Origin: Liolophura sinensis
Lineage: Eukaryota; Mollusca; Polyplacophora; Chitonida; Chitonidae
DNA: 64,000 nt
NCBI RefSeq assembly: GCF_032854445.1
Contig: NC_088306.1
Coordinates: 7,191,924 to 7,255,923 of the forward strand
Reading direction: 5' to 3'
In this document: positions 1-13,600 of the stretch, piece by piece
Layout of the letters: each line of letters begins with the position of its first letter
Numbering within the stretch: position 1 is the first letter of the stretch
Position numbers and translations under genes: made by a program
The notes under the pieces: generated by a model
What the model saw: the letters and a program-made list of their open reading frames with translations, nothing else
What the model was told of the DNA's origin: nothing
The model's database searches: none

Positions 1-1079
1 CCTTGTTCACACGCAAACCGGGTTTCTGTTGACAAAAATTCCTTCATTTGAGAATGCTTTCCCGTTGAAAGCCTTCCTTTGGGTTCTTGCTCGTATTAAT
101 CAAGCAAATTAACACTTCAGTCGTAAATTGCAAGTCCTTCTAAAGCCAAAATGAACACAGGAAAGAACCCAATTTAGGTCTTCAGACTAAGGTTATGGAG
201 GTTCTAGGATTATACAAATGTAACACCAAGTATAACGTTTCTATCGTGCGGATAAAAGCCTGTGTATATATACATGTATCATTTTGGTTGGCACTATATC
301 GATGCTACCACGTCTGGTAACGGTTATGTCATTTAACGTGGATACGTACGATGTAAACCATGTGGTTCACTGTTAACAATACCGAAACATGACATTGAAA
401 CTGAGCTTCAAAAATCTAATATTAACATCCAAAACATCTAATTTGGTGAATGGAAAGGTTCAGTGTTATTTATTGTACATGTGATGCCCATGCGAGCTGA
501 CATAATATCGACAGTATTTTGAAAGCCATTAATAATATCCATATCCAAATTACGTTCTTTATCCACGGTGAGGGTTTTAACATCAAGCGGAAACATCCCT
601 AAATTGCCTCTATACTCAATTACCCAGACAACTAACAGATTAATAAATAAAATAAATGCCAATTTAACAGAAAAACCAGATTCTGCCACCCCACCCCCAT
701 TCAGTGCATTGTTCTGCATAAAAAAAGTTTTGCTCTTTCTTTAATTTTGCATCTTTTTTCTGTCCTTGCTATCTTTATATGTGATCTTCAAATGGATCTA
801 GTATGTAAACATCTTTTGCTAAAATGTGGTGTTAATGTCACGGTGAATTACATTTGTTTGAACTTTGATAAACATTGAAGACCGCAATTCCTTTCATCGT
901 GGTATTCCTTGTGGCGAAGAACGTAGTTGTACAGATAAATTGCTTAGCACATATGTAATTCACGCTGCTGTCATCAAGGCTTTTAAAACAATCTAAACAT
1001 GTTGAGCTGCACTCCCGCTTTTTTTTTAGTGCTACCAATGCATCGATAGATAATAAAAAAAAAGACTAAAGCGTAGAGA
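1..1079. other. Left edge, no supported gene
   Basis: A minus-strand open frame of 93 codons (438-719) with one hydrophobic stretch is the only item; it is not called as a gene. Nothing else recognised. Confidence 0.5.
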
Positions 1080-1331
1080 GTAAAACCAGGGTAGGGACGA
1101 CAGTGAGGCTGTTGGAAAATGATCACACGTAACCTGTGAAATGCTGCATAGTTATCAGTTTACCTGTGAAGGTTTTATTTAAACTATTCTTGTAAATGCT
1201 TATTAAGTACTGGCAGCAAGTTACACGCCTACTTGCACCGTGGCTTAAGTGGAATTAGGTAAAGAAATGCAGTGATGTTCTTTACAGTGTATGACATACC
1301 ACTGGTCTTGCTGTGTTGTTATCATATTTAA
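1080..1331 (+). repeat. Dispersed repeat family RA, near full length
   Basis: One of about twelve copies in this window of a ~280-bp element. It starts GTAAAACCAG, has a middle block CAGTTTACCTGTGAAGG then TTGTAAATGCTTA, a GTGGCTTAAG block, and ends with TGTTGTTATCAT. No coding capacity seen; class (SINE or MITE) not determined. Confidence 0.7.
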
Positions 1332-1995
1332 TGGGAAATGATATGAAAGTAACAGCCCATACATTGTACAAAACAACCGCCAGTGCACAAAACAACAAAC
1401 AATGGCTTTACGGAACGGCTTGGAAACTTGTTAGATCTCCTTTATGGACATGTTATGTGGGCGTTGTTGGAAATAGCGGTTGATATTGAGTCCTTTTGAG
1501 TGAATCTAATTTGCAGATTTTTGCGCTGAGACAATGCGCCTTTCCATCTTGTTTTCCTGTCAACTAGCGGAAAATGATAGAACTAAATCTCCATTTAGTT
1601 GTTAGAAGTCGTACTATTGCGGTCAGTTGAGTTGTTCTTCTGTGTTTAGTTTATTACTAAAAAAATATTCTGTTAAGCTTAACAAAAAGACTGTTTTTTG
1701 AGTGATGCTAGAATATAATCCGTTATTCCATCAGATTATTCCGTTAAATATATCAAACTTATTCTACTAATTCAACATTAAGATTGCATTAGACTAACAG
1801 GACATTATGTTGAATCTGATACAGTGTTATATTATAATTTACAGTATACATTCTAGCATTACCCAGACAACAGCCTTTCTGTTAAAAGTAACACATTATT
1901 TTTTGAGTTATCACAGATGTCAGCTAATCCTGACTATTGACAATTCAACAAGATGACGACAAAATTTAACATCACATTTAAGAACATTTTTTCTT

Positions 1996-2075
1996 ATATA
2001 CGATGCCGGCCAGTTATGGGGGGAGGAAACCGGATTTCTTGGCGTAATCCACCGGATTTCTTGGCGTATTCCACC
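1996..2075 (-). mobile_element. SINE fragment with internal 22-bp duplication
   Basis: The minus-strand SINE core GGCCAGTTATGGGGGGAGGA is recognisable. It is followed by two near-identical copies of ACCGGATTTCTTGGCGTAAT, a local duplication at the SINE end. Confidence 0.55.
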
Positions 2076-3419
2076 AGCTTTGGTAATTGACTAATGAATT
2101 ATCCCACGTGTGACTCTTCTATTCTACACCGGTTGAAGACAAAATGTCTCCAACGAGCGTTAAACTGCTCAAGCGGTCATATTAGCTCGTCGACCGATTA
2201 TTAATTTAATTAAACTTAATTAAAAAAGGCTTAATAACTCTCACATCATACACGAATACGTAATACAAACAGAAATCCAAGCTAACGAAGCTTCAGTCTT
2301 GGCACGCTTCTGTACAGCTGGGCTTAGGTTCTAGACTAGAGTGAAAAGAACAATTAACGGAGAGTGCAAAACGGTGGCATTTACGCTGACCTAGTACTTC
2401 GCCTAGAACATTGCGGACGCCTAGCGACCAATGCGGTTATACATGGCGTTCGTTAGACACTAATTGCCATGCTCAAAAAAGGCGCTAACGAAGACAATAA
2501 CTTCGCTATACGTGTTTGCTGGTTGGAGGAGAAACTCAGTGCACAAGGGCATTTGTCTTGGTTTTACCTTCCAGGCATGAACCTGTGTACCAAAATATCA
2601 CATTCGTTGACAGCGTTTTGTGCAGTTTTAAGAAATGATGGTGGGGGAGTGGACGCTGGCGTGGTCCTAAATAGAGTCTAGTGGAAGGCTCCGTCTGTGA
2701 AGACGGGATGAAACACTTCGCAAAGATGAGGCGTCTCACCTCGAGCCATAAACAAATCTGTCTCTACGTACGTCGTCGTGTTACAACGTTAATGCAATGG
2801 AGCTGGACGCCAGCGGGCTGTTTATTGAACATCGTGCCAGTGCCATTTATAGCATAATATACGTGCTATAACTACACTCCAAGGCCGAGGTTGAACTCAC
2901 CAGAGATGAGCACTGCTAATCATGCCCTCACTGTCCTAATACAAAGTTATTTACAGCAAGCAATTCCCCCTTCAAGTCGTTTTTATACAGTTCTTTGAAG
3001 GTGAGTTTTAGAAAAATAACCTGTTTACATCAAACATAGTTGTATTCAGGAGTTTATTTTTCTGACGAGAATACACACACTGCTGCTGTTTTACAGATTT
3101 TCGACATTCCGAATGGGATCAAGGAAATACTTTGGGTGTAGGTAAAATCAAAGAGCGTTCTACATCAATTCTAACACCTAGCCTGAAATATGAAAATAAT
3201 GTCAATGGAATTAGTAATACGGTGACGTATTAACTGGCAGCATATCTACACCCAGCGGCATGTATTGGGTATCAGATAATAACTCACGTAGAGAAAGGAC
3301 ATTAAAATAATTGTTTTAACCCAGTCTGATCACAAGGACACAGTGATTTGATAAGCTGCGTGTTTTTTACACAGTTAGATGCTACGGATTATGGTTAGTA
3401 GGCCTATACATATATACAT

Positions 3420-4015
3420 ATATGCGTCACTCTGTTTCAATAGGTAATGGTGACTACGTGTGTGAGAATTATGCTGATGCCAGATATGATGGTTAACACG
3501 TGTACATGCGTCATAATGAAGCAGTATTTGACGGTAAATACATATGTTTACGTCACATTGATACCAGATGTAATTGTTATTGCGTATAATATGCGTCATT
3601 TTGATGTCATATATGGGGGTACATCCAAAAGTTGCGTCATAGTTATGCCGGATATGATGTTTAATACGTATATATGCGTAGTATTGATGGCATATATGGT
3701 AGTATTTACATATATGTATACTCCATGTTAAAATCCCGTGTAATGTTTGATAAGCTTGTTTGCATATATAATATTTGATGTAATATATGATGGTAAATAA
3801 ACATATTTACCTCATAATAATGCCAGATGTAATGGTTCGTACTGTATTATTACTATTGTATTATTGATGTAGTACATGGTAGAAATACATGTTTTTGTGT
3901 CATAAGCAACCTTCAGATGGGTTTCCCCCGTATATGCAATATACGCGGCATTGATGCAATATATGGTAAAAAATACGTGTATTTCAGTGACACCAGTGCG
4001 GGCTGTGATGGTTTT
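3420..4015. repeat. Degenerate ~42-bp tandem repeat
   Basis: The motif GCGTCAT...GATGCCAGATATGATGG recurs every 40-46 bases (near 3425, 3509, 3549, 3595, 3635, 3678, 3812, 3895). Copies are diverged, with TATATG runs between them. Old minisatellite; the open frames through it are a by-product of the repeat. Confidence 0.6.
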
Positions 4016-4609
4016 ATATCCTCCTTTCATATCTGTGTCATCCATGCCTATGTGTTACCCTTCATCTGCACCTATAATGTGTGATAATAATGAGACAAAC
4101 CCAGTACTGTGATGTTTACCAATAGCAAGGATTTTTCAATTTTGGGATATATGCCTTCCACGTGGAATTCACTCACTGACTTCAAGTTCAAATTTGGAAT
4201 TGGATGGCATGCCTTGAATGTCGACTCTCTTTCCATCAGTGAAAACTGTTTTTGTTTACATGTTTTATACTCTCTATAATGTCTTTACTATCTATATTAC
4301 TATTTTAGGACCTAATGTCTTAGGTTGTTTTGGAAACGGGTGTCATTATCATTGACTATGTTTTCGGGTTGACGAGTGTTTACGATTGCTGATATCATGC
4401 TTAGGTTTAATACCATTTATGATCTTCATTTTTAACATGAAGCACACACTTTGTGGGTATTTTAGCACATATAGATTTTTAGGCCTTTCTTACGGCTAAA
4501 TATAGCCCTTTATTTAGATAATCTGACTGCTGACCGACGTGGCCCTAGTGCACTTTTGCCACTAGATGTCGCCTTGGCGTAACAGGGGGCTGACAGTCGC
4601 GTGCTATGA

Positions 4610-4760
4610 TGACAGGAAGTGCTATTTATGAGATCAGCGCATGACAATCATAGCAGGAACGTGAAGCTTCCTCTGTTATAGAGGAGATGATGGTTTCTTA
4701 CAGGAAACCGTTGTGACAGAAAGTGATACATATCATGTCAGCGCATGGCAATCATACCTG
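4610..4760. repeat. Diverged ~48-bp direct duplication
   Basis: The segments around 4610-4658 and 4712-4760 share TGACAG(G/A)AAGTG followed by (G/T)CAGCGCATG(A/G)CAATCATA. They are about 100 bases apart. Confidence 0.55.
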
Positions 4761-6546
4761 GTCTTTGAAGAGCAAAATAATGTGGTCTCAGTTCTGGGGG
4801 TGATATTTATTGATGTGATTTGTTGACCTAACCAGTTATATTTTGTAATGTGATTAAGTTTCGTGGATATTGTGTTTATATACACGCTAGAAGAACGTCT
4901 TTTCTGAAGACAAGAACGTCGAAACCAGACGTTTTTGATGGAATTATAGACATTTTCACATCTTTGCCGGGTATCGACATCCGTGTGTGTCGGTGTACTG
5001 TCTCGACTGGTGCCACGAAAGGTCGTTGTACTCAAACATTCGACGCCACCGAGGAAACAAATCATTATTGCTCGATATCATGTACAATCAAATGTTTGAA
5101 TACAAATAGTCCATTATCACCTTGTACATAAATGTTTATTAAGCCTAGATTAAGCGAAGGTTAGCATCGATGAAAATAAATATGTGCTGAAATTTAAAAA
5201 TGGAGAGATGAACAAAAGCGTGTTCAACCTCAATGACAAAACCTTGTCTAGAATTGTTTTTTTTTTCTAAGCAAGCTGGAACATGTATCTCTTTTTTATT
5301 TTAGTGCGCACAATAGCGTGTCTCACGCATTGCTTGAGAGTGGGACAGTCACAGTGTGATCTGCTCTTTTTTATTTAATATGAATCATTCTGTGGTTTTG
5401 GAGTTATGAGATGATGACAGTGGAGTGATGCCCGTTTATATCGGTGATATCTCCGCTTTACCGTAAATCCGCGAAGTGTAGCATGCGATGATGGCATGCA
5501 TCTAAAAGAACAGCATCAATCATTATCGTGGTAATATTTCTTATAAAAACGCAAAATCATACAAAATGTAAGGGCAGTTGTATAAGCTAAATAAATGCAA
5601 GCCAGTATTCTCAATAGAGACATCATGGTTTAGATGAATACACCTGGTGCTATAATTTCGGACACGAGATACGAATTCGGCAGAAAGCTTCTTTATGTCA
5701 CCTTGGGTCTGTTTGAGAAAGTGTAACCCTCAGCTAACTCAACATACGTTGTCGTGGTAGTTAAGGGTGTACTAAGCTAAGTGAGTTTCATGAAACCGGC
5801 CCCATGGTTGAAGTCCAGATTCTGACGAAGTCCGGTCCACTAGGCCCAGGTTATTGGGACTAAGGCTGACAGACTGTGTGACAGAGGTTTCCTGGATTCC
5901 CGGCAGTCTTGAGGGGTGAAGACTCCAATCGTCGTCTCCCCGCTGACAATTTGACATAGTACAAAACCATAATGTCTAGAGCCTTAAGGAGACATTCCTG
6001 TACAACTCCGCCGACTGTGGCGTCACATCCGGTCACATGTTCGCTTCACCTCGCCATCTACCATCGCCGAGTGTCTGTCCGCTCCAGTGCTGTTGAAACT
6101 CGCTTCTCATCCGTGCTGACAGATTGCGCAGAGGTGAAATGGTCAAGGAACTATTGAGTTTTCCGCTTTTTCTTCTGACATGTCTGACCATAAAGAATCG
6201 GAAATGTCGAGCCACACATATTGAGCACATGTAGCTCAATGTTGTTCTAAAAATAGTCAACCTTTAAAATACAAATATTGGAGCGCAAATATTAGCGCAT
6301 AGATTTCACTTGTGATAACGGCTACACTCAGACCTGTGTCTAATATTAGTGATTTCTAATTTAGCAATCATCATAAGCTTTAAACAAAATAATCCGTTGC
6401 GCGTACTATTGCAAGAAGCTGCATTAGCGAACTAATTATCTGATTGTATAAACAGGAACTGATGAACTCGTCAGAGACCTTCCCGCCTATAGTGAGTCGG
6501 TTTAGAACAATGTGCTCATTTTTTCTTTTCTATACAGTACGTCACA

Positions 6547-6690
6547 CTTCGGTGTTCGTGTGTACATCAAACGCTTCGGTGTTCGTGTGTACATCAAACA
6601 CTTCGGTGTTCGTGTGTACATCAAACGCTTCGGTGTTCGTGTGTACATCAAACACTTCGGTGTTCGTGTGTACAATAAACACTTTGGTAG
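6547..6690. repeat. 27-bp tandem repeat, five copies
   Basis: Five units of CTTCGGTGTTCGTGTGTACA plus a TCAAAC(G/A) end, starting at 6547, 6574, 6601, 6628 and 6655, then a decayed sixth. Successive units end G, A, G, A, A, suggesting growth as a 54-bp dimer. The period is a multiple of three, so several frames stay open; I do not treat these as genes. Confidence 0.85.
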
Positions 6691-9600
6691 TACACAAGTA
6701 CTGCAGCGACACAGCAGGAAACGGTCTTGTCTGCGATATTGTTCGGTTTGTGTACCCTATCAGAGCCGCCCAGAAGTAGCTTTTCCGCAATTGCGGAAGC
6801 ATACCTTGAGGTTGCTTAGGTATAAACTACATAGATTACAAGAGAACAAAACAAACATTATTGGTGGACTAAAGAACGAATTCCAACTCTGGTAAGATTC
6901 CATGGGTCTCTTTCATATCCTCTGTACGCAATTTGGCGATAACTGCTTCATACCCTCTATAAGTCGGTTTAAATCCCCACAAACGAATTACTTTGACCAA
7001 ATAAATGTTCCTCTGGAACGCACGTCCAACACAGCCTGCGGGTTTATTAGACCTATTTAAATATTGATATTCTGTCAACCGTCTCCATTGAAACTATTGT
7101 GTAATCTGCAATGTGCGCTGTACTTTTCTTGTCATCTCTATCTACAATATCGATAGGCTATCAACGACATGAAAAGAGGCAGGTTTCAACAGCTATATTA
7201 GAATGAGGTTTTTTTTGATCAGATATCACTGTATTTAGCCTTAACAATTTCCTTGTTTTAGACCTTCCCAGCTCGTTAGCAGCCGAGGATCGAGCGCATC
7301 GGAAGCACATATATTATTAATACCGGCAATCAATGACTGTGGATGTGTTTGGAATTGAAGGTTTCTCTGTTGAGCGGATTTGTTATGTTCCTACTCGGCG
7401 GTCCAAGCGAGTTAATAAGCAAGCGACGCAGTTAGATATCCAACAGAAATCCAGAAGTAATTGACCGCCAGTGCTTTTGTGGTGACATTTGTATTCAAGT
7501 TCGTCGCCTTCTGACAGCGACACGCAGTTGAGAAAACTAGGCACAACACTCGTGTGTCATAATTAATAACTGAGCACATGTGTGGTATTTGACGTGTTGA
7601 ATACCACGAGACGTCAAGGCACGGAGAGTGAAACTATCTCTCTGAGCATCACTTAGACTCATCGCTAGCTGTAATTAGTGATTTTTGCGAACACTGTCAC
7701 AGAATGGATTGTTTGTGTCTTGTCTACGTGATATACCCATTCTAACTAAATGCTGTAGAAACGACAGGTGAATTTGTTTTTTTAATGCCATTACTCAGTA
7801 AAAATTAACTATAGAACTGGATTATGATGAAAGAAATCCCTGTACGCATCTAAAATACTGACCACTAAATGAAAAATTATACATGATGACATAGCATTAA
7901 AATAGAGAAATAAATCTAAAATAATCAAAATAAAAAAACCTCCGAAGGTCAGTTATTGTATCTGTCTAATACATGCAATACAAATTTAGTCGTTTAAATC
8001 ACATGAAGTCCTCCAGGTTTTTGCTGTTTCATTTGATATGTTCTTTGAATTTTGCAAAACTCTGTTTGCACTTTGCCCATGAGTAAAAACTGAATAATTC
8101 ACCGGCTCATTCTGAGTAGGCCACATTGAGAAATGAGAAGAGATCCACTGTGATGCACTCGATGGTATCAGTTTTTGAAGGCACAACAGCCACCCATCAC
8201 ATTACCTAAATGGGAATGTGTTTGCTCAAATTATGCAGTGGCACTTAATTGAGTGCCTTTAGTAGCGGTAACTAAACAGGCGAACACCTATAAATGTTGC
8301 TTCCATTAGGTCCTGTGATCTATCGTAGTGCATGTATCCCTGACCTGCAAACTCCCCGATGCATTAGTTCTGGGGTCGAGGCGAAAGCAGTGGGAGATTG
8401 GAAATGGAGGGTGTGGGGTATGTGTGTGTGTGGGGGGGGGGGGGATGGGGGAGCACGTGCTTGAGGCAGGAACGAGTGTTCTTGGTGCGTTGTGTGAAGC
8501 ATTGTTGGTTAGGCACCACTAAATCGTAGAATCCCTCAACTGTGCAGCCATCCAATAAAGGTTAGTGTGGTGAAAATGCTTATCGAAATGTTCGATCAGC
8601 TACAGAGGACATCGTTGTTGCTGGCTTTTTTTCTGACAGTTAATCCGAAGAGAATTCATTAACGTCCATAATGCCTGTGTTTTAATGGAACAACATTATG
8701 GTCATCACTCGCAGGATCATTCATACTTTATGTGGGTGTCTTTGTCCATTTTCTTGTTTGCTAATGGACGATAGCGTTCATACCTTGGTCATATACGTAT
8801 GTGTTGGTGCTATCCCGTGGAGCTTTTGTGGGGTTTAGTGCACTTATAACTAATCTCCTATACACAGAACAGGTGCCCTGACGTTCGGAGCCCTCTCCCC
8901 GCACCAAACTGTCACAGCGTTTTCAGCTTTTTTGGAAGCTCTTGGTAAATGGAAGCCAAACATATATAACTTATGTTGGATAATTCTGTAACACAAAAGC
9001 CTTTGTGTTCGCAAAGATTTTTTTCCTTTAATGTAAAATTGATGAGTGAGAAGTTTTTGGTTAGCTAAAGGTGTAATATCTATTGTCGTGAAAGGTATGA
9101 GATGATTTTTTGTACAAATCGGCATCACAACCCAGTTAATGGATTCTCAAATGTTTTGCTACAATTCTATATTTTTAGCCGTGTGACACCGCAACATATA
9201 TATAACAACATATTCCTAGGTTTAATTCATGAAAACTTAGCTGAAAAATTACATTTCTAGGACAATAAACTAGGCCTTTCCTTTTGTCTTTAAATACTGA
9301 TTTTGTGGAATCCATTTGATTTCTTTTGGGACTTGACTTGGTTGACGGTATGAAATAGGATTTTTTTCCTTTTGTTTACTCCAGATATATAGGCATGATG
9401 CATTCTTGTGTTTGACTTTTGCATATGTATTATGGTCTGGGTCTTCGCACGATTAACTATATTCAGCATGTCTACATTCTGGATGTCTCATCTCTTGTGT
9501 TGAGCTGGATATGGTCTCGGTGGTTATTTAATATGCGTTTTCCCTTGGTGGTATCGTCGAAACAAATCCCCCAGGCGATGAACATATACAGTTATCAATA

Positions 9601-10330
9601 GCGCAAGTCTTTCGAGCAGCGTGTGGAACAACAGCCCGTTTCCATAGAAAGGAGCTCTTCTATGCTGGAGATAAAGAATGCTGGTCTTCTCGCTCGCTGA
9701 TAGATTAGGTTTAAGCTCATGCATACAAAATCAGACGTGAAAATGGAAAGCAATCTTGCGAACAATGCATGTGTCGAGAAAATGTGGCCAGACTAAAGTG
9801 TCTTGGGAACCAGGAAGGAATCATAATTCGGGATTTGACGTCGGCAATTGTTGAACGGAGCGCCATATGGAGAAAATACGAGTAAAGTGAATTTACCATC
9901 ACGGCGGAGGAGGCAACTAGTATTCTGTTCCTCACACACCTGGGAATTTCTGCTCCGTTTCCAAGGTCGTATAAAACATGCTCCGCTTTGTACTTGAATC
10001 CCCATCCACAACTAACCGAAGGGTAATTCTTTTGCGCTTGAAAGAGATTGATGGAAACCTACGCCAGCTCGTTCTTCCAAAGAAGCAGTAATTTAAAGGT
10101 TGGTCGGGGGCCAAAATAAAATGTGTGTCGGAGACGAGTTTATCACATTAGGTATTCCTTTTATACAAACTGCGCAGTATGTCTACGTGGGAAGTAAGAT
10201 TAGTCCTGATCAGCCGCCTTGAGACTTATAGTTGAAATCGACATTCGAATACCAACTGATGATCAAATGGACTCAATATCGACAGGAAAAGTATAGGTTG
10301 ATTCAACAATTAATTCAAGTCGGTATTCTT
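6691..10330. other. Non-coding stretch
   Basis: Apart from the simple repeat at 8420, I see no exon, repeat family or RNA gene here. Open frames are short and overlap on both strands. It may be an intron of the channel gene whose 5' part lies to the left. Confidence 0.45.
8420..8444. repeat. (TG)n followed by a G homopolymer
   Basis: A short TG run passes into 12 or more consecutive G. A simple repeat, possibly structure-forming; the reverse-strand Pro-rich frame over it is an artefact. Confidence 0.8.
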
Positions 10331-10438
10331 CGCCCAGTGAGAATTTATTTATTTGTTTATATGATTGGTGGACAAAGGCCAGCATTATGGTGGGAAGAAA
10401 CCGGGCCCGGAGGAAACCCACGACCCGCCCAGTGAGAA
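10331..10438 (-). mobile_element. 5'-truncated SINE with perfect 13-bp target-site duplication
   Basis: An 82-bp SINE tail (10344-10425, minus strand, internally deleted) is bounded by CGCCCAGTGAGAA at 10331-10343 and again at 10426-10438. The exact duplication and truncated head are the marks of LINE-driven retrotransposition and suggest a fairly recent insertion. Confidence 0.82.
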
Positions 10439-10544
10439 GAATAGAAATTGTCCATTCTGGAGCGGCGTTTTAGCATTATAATTACTCATTGTTTTAGATG
10501 ATTAAGATGCCATTATCAGTCATGTTTGGTTAAATACCCTTCTT

Positions 10545-10676
10545 GACCCAGTTTCACAAAGCGACATTTTTTTATCGTACCTTTGTCGTATGATATTTTG
10601 TACGTCACTTTTGCCTTACCATTGTCTTATACGTGCGATTATCGCACATGTTCCACATCTTGGTGAAACTGGACCT
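10545..10676. mobile_element. Short MITE with CCAGTTTCAC terminal inverted repeats
   Basis: The left end GACCCAGTTTCACAAAGC and right end (reverse complement) AGGTCCAGTTTCACCAAG form imperfect inverted termini of about 18 bases around a 130-bp non-coding interior. Such CCAGTTTCAC-ended MITEs are common in marine invertebrates as I recall. Superfamily and target-site duplication not resolved. Confidence 0.65.
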
Positions 10677-13600
10677 AGATGTCTGATAAAGAACTTTCTT
10701 GAGAATGGTGCATGCCAGTAAGATTAATTATCTATGTGTTTATCTCAAATGCCAAGTGTCACCTGAAAAAATGAACTCATTGAACAAATTCGAATGAATA
10801 AACGAATGATTATGGCTTAAGGTCACATCAACATTGTTGCAACGATATTGTGACGAGAATACACTTGACAAATTGTAAGCTTAGAATCCATCGTAATAAC
10901 ACCACTTCTAATTCAACTGACCTTTTCACGCTCTGTGATTACGAAACGTCTTAATACTCGTGAGATGACACTCCTCCCAGTCACATTATACCGACATCGG
11001 GCCAACTAGTTCTGTTTCCTTGCTCGACCCTCTCAGTGCTATGCGCCAATGGAGTCAGTAACAAATACCATTTTTAAAGTCTTTCGCTTGACCCGGGTTT
11101 CATTTCAGGTCTTAAGAATTCAAGGGGGACGCTTTAACCATTGGGCTACCGAAGGCATCTTAGCTGTTACTGTAAGCACTAATTTCATGAAAGTTTATGT
11201 AACTGAGTGCATAAGCCCAATCAGTATATTTGCCTGTATTCATTTGTCAAAACAGAGAGCAAAAAATAAAATAAATTTTTTCGGTATAGTTTCACTAAAA
11301 TTTCAAAATACAGTTTTTACTGAACTTTCTACTATAATTCCATGTTTTACTTCCTTTTATACTTATAGGAGACAAGAGAAACAGAGCTTCAAAGAAGTGT
11401 TGTTTACAAAACTGAGTGAATGAGTGATACACTTAGATAGTCAATCAGTATTGCTATTAAGTGCTAAGGATCTTGTTCCCCGAAATCTATCAATAACCAA
11501 AGGACAGTTCAAGCCATATGTACACTGAGAATAGCCCTGCGGAAAGCAGCCATGCGCCGATCAACAAGGACCGGTATTTGGTTCGTTACGGGGGTAAAAG
11601 CTTAGGGCAGATGTATTTCGGAGATACGGGGATCAGCGCACCTGAAAACAAAATCTCAGGTTTATTTAGGAGATGTTTCGGTCGGAAGCTGTGAGCCATG
11701 ACACAGTTGACACATGTCCCACGCATATAATCGCTGTTCTCTTCACCTTGCCGAAAAAAACCGCGATAAAAATTGAGGCACACATTGGCTGACCCGCTTT
11801 AATTTCTCATTTGTCTGAATTAGCTCGAAGGAAGCACTGTCGTCCAGGGCAATGAAGTGGGTGGTCGTTTTGGGTTGTTTGCCCAGTAATTTGCCAGCTC
11901 TTGACAAAAGCTTAAATCAAAATCAGCACAAATTCCATTGCTGGGATACTGGCCCTGTAATTTTCCTCGGCGCTTCTGTGCCCTTTACGTGTGTACGATG
12001 TATGACCACTGCAACACAAAATGGTTTTTGCCAACCAACCAATGATACTCTGGATTCGATTTAGAAAAGATGATCCACAAATTAATCTTTCCGTCATTGT
12101 TGCTTCAGGAGATTCCACTTCACAACTATAACTGTGTATACAATATAATTAAAGAACCATGGAATCACGTTTTGACCGGAGACCAGTGGAAAGAGCACAT
12201 AGGACACATTTCCAGCCTGATTGCGCAAGCCGAGCTGCCTTTATGCAGTTACTATGATACCTTGTACACGATGTATAAATGCTCTCGCATATCGACGAGA
12301 AACATGTAATGCCATTCACTTTTACTCAATCTTCCGTAGACCGCTATTATGGATACCATTTGATACATTTCACCATTTTGTCGTAGTTTTCCTTGATGAT
12401 ATTCCACATTAAAAAACAAAATAACAACTCTAGACCAAAACGTCGACGGTATCTTTTCTTTACCCCTCAGTGATCATCATTAAATAACTCCGATGACCGT
12501 TTTTTTAATGCCATTGAAAACGGGTGTTCTTGAAATTATATAGTCCTGATAGCTCATTACTTGTAAACACAACCACGAGGAATATTGGTCTCAGTTAAGG
12601 TATTAATATTGCCAAAGTTCATGGTTCGTGAATGTCTTTTACATTAATGTAAACCAGAATTTTGCGTCGTTCCCTGACATTGTTTAATATGGTTGTATAT
12701 TAAATGTAATGACAGTATAGCGGTTCTAGTCATTCTAAACCAGCGACGTCTAAAAAAATTAAAACTATATCGCTGCATTTGTTTGACTTAAGTTTGGTTA
12801 AGCCATGGTGCTATTACAGTTGAACAACAACCATATGAAAGAATAAATAAAAAACTAAAAACGGTGGCACATTCTTCTGCCATTATAACCGTGTCGTTCT
12901 GCGCGTCTCTAAGAAGGTTCATGGCGAAGAAACGACCATTGTACCGTTCGTACGCATAGTGTGTGGCCAGAGATCCTTAGCTAATCCATCATACGTTATG
13001 TTAGACTGATTAATGGCCTAAGTTTAGATTAATGGACATTAATATAATCCAGATCGTCAACGCGTTGACGGCTTGAAGAGTACCATAAAGGTTCACATGG
13101 CCCATATTTCAGCTTTGCTGGTATTCTGTAGACCGTTTACTAGCAGGGCTCTTTTATCTGAAACGAATCGGTAACGTGGAAGGAATCTCCAGCCTCTTTT
13201 ACCAAAACTCGAGGCTTTCAGGATTCCCTTTCCATAATAGCCACATCTCTTAGAATAGTTCCACCCACGAACGAGAGGGTGTAATTGTGGGTTGTTACAG
13301 ACAAAGGCTTTCGACATGAGTACTCGTTTGCACTCTGCTGAACTACCAGTTTGGTCATCAATATATGTACGAGCTCTCCCCGATATAAACTATTTCAGCA
13401 AGGTTCATGTGGTTATACAAGAATTTTATACTGAGATTTAAATTGTTATAGAACGCAGAACCGCTTTGCACTGTATTTATTTATTTTTTTTTATTTTATT
13501 GGCCTCACTCTCAAAAGACTCAGTAAGCCAAGTTACGGAGTTCATAACTGTAACAAATGGATACTATAATTAATAAATGAACTCAGTGTAAAAGTTAAAC

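Noticed and set aside
438-719. 93-codon minus-strand frame with one hydrophobic segment
   Set aside because: A single-pass membrane or signal-anchor exon is imaginable, but there is no recognised family or clear splice context.
8320-8555. Pro/His-rich frame on the minus strand
   Set aside because: It is a translation of the poly-G and (TG)n run.
11049-11423. 124-codon plus-strand frame
   Set aside because: It runs through a tRNA-like relic and A/T-rich sequence; no domain or codon-like composition.
12109-12309. Possible exon after TTGCTTCAG
   Set aside because: The acceptor is weak, the frame runs to a stop with no donor needed, and the residues match no CNG region or other family I know.
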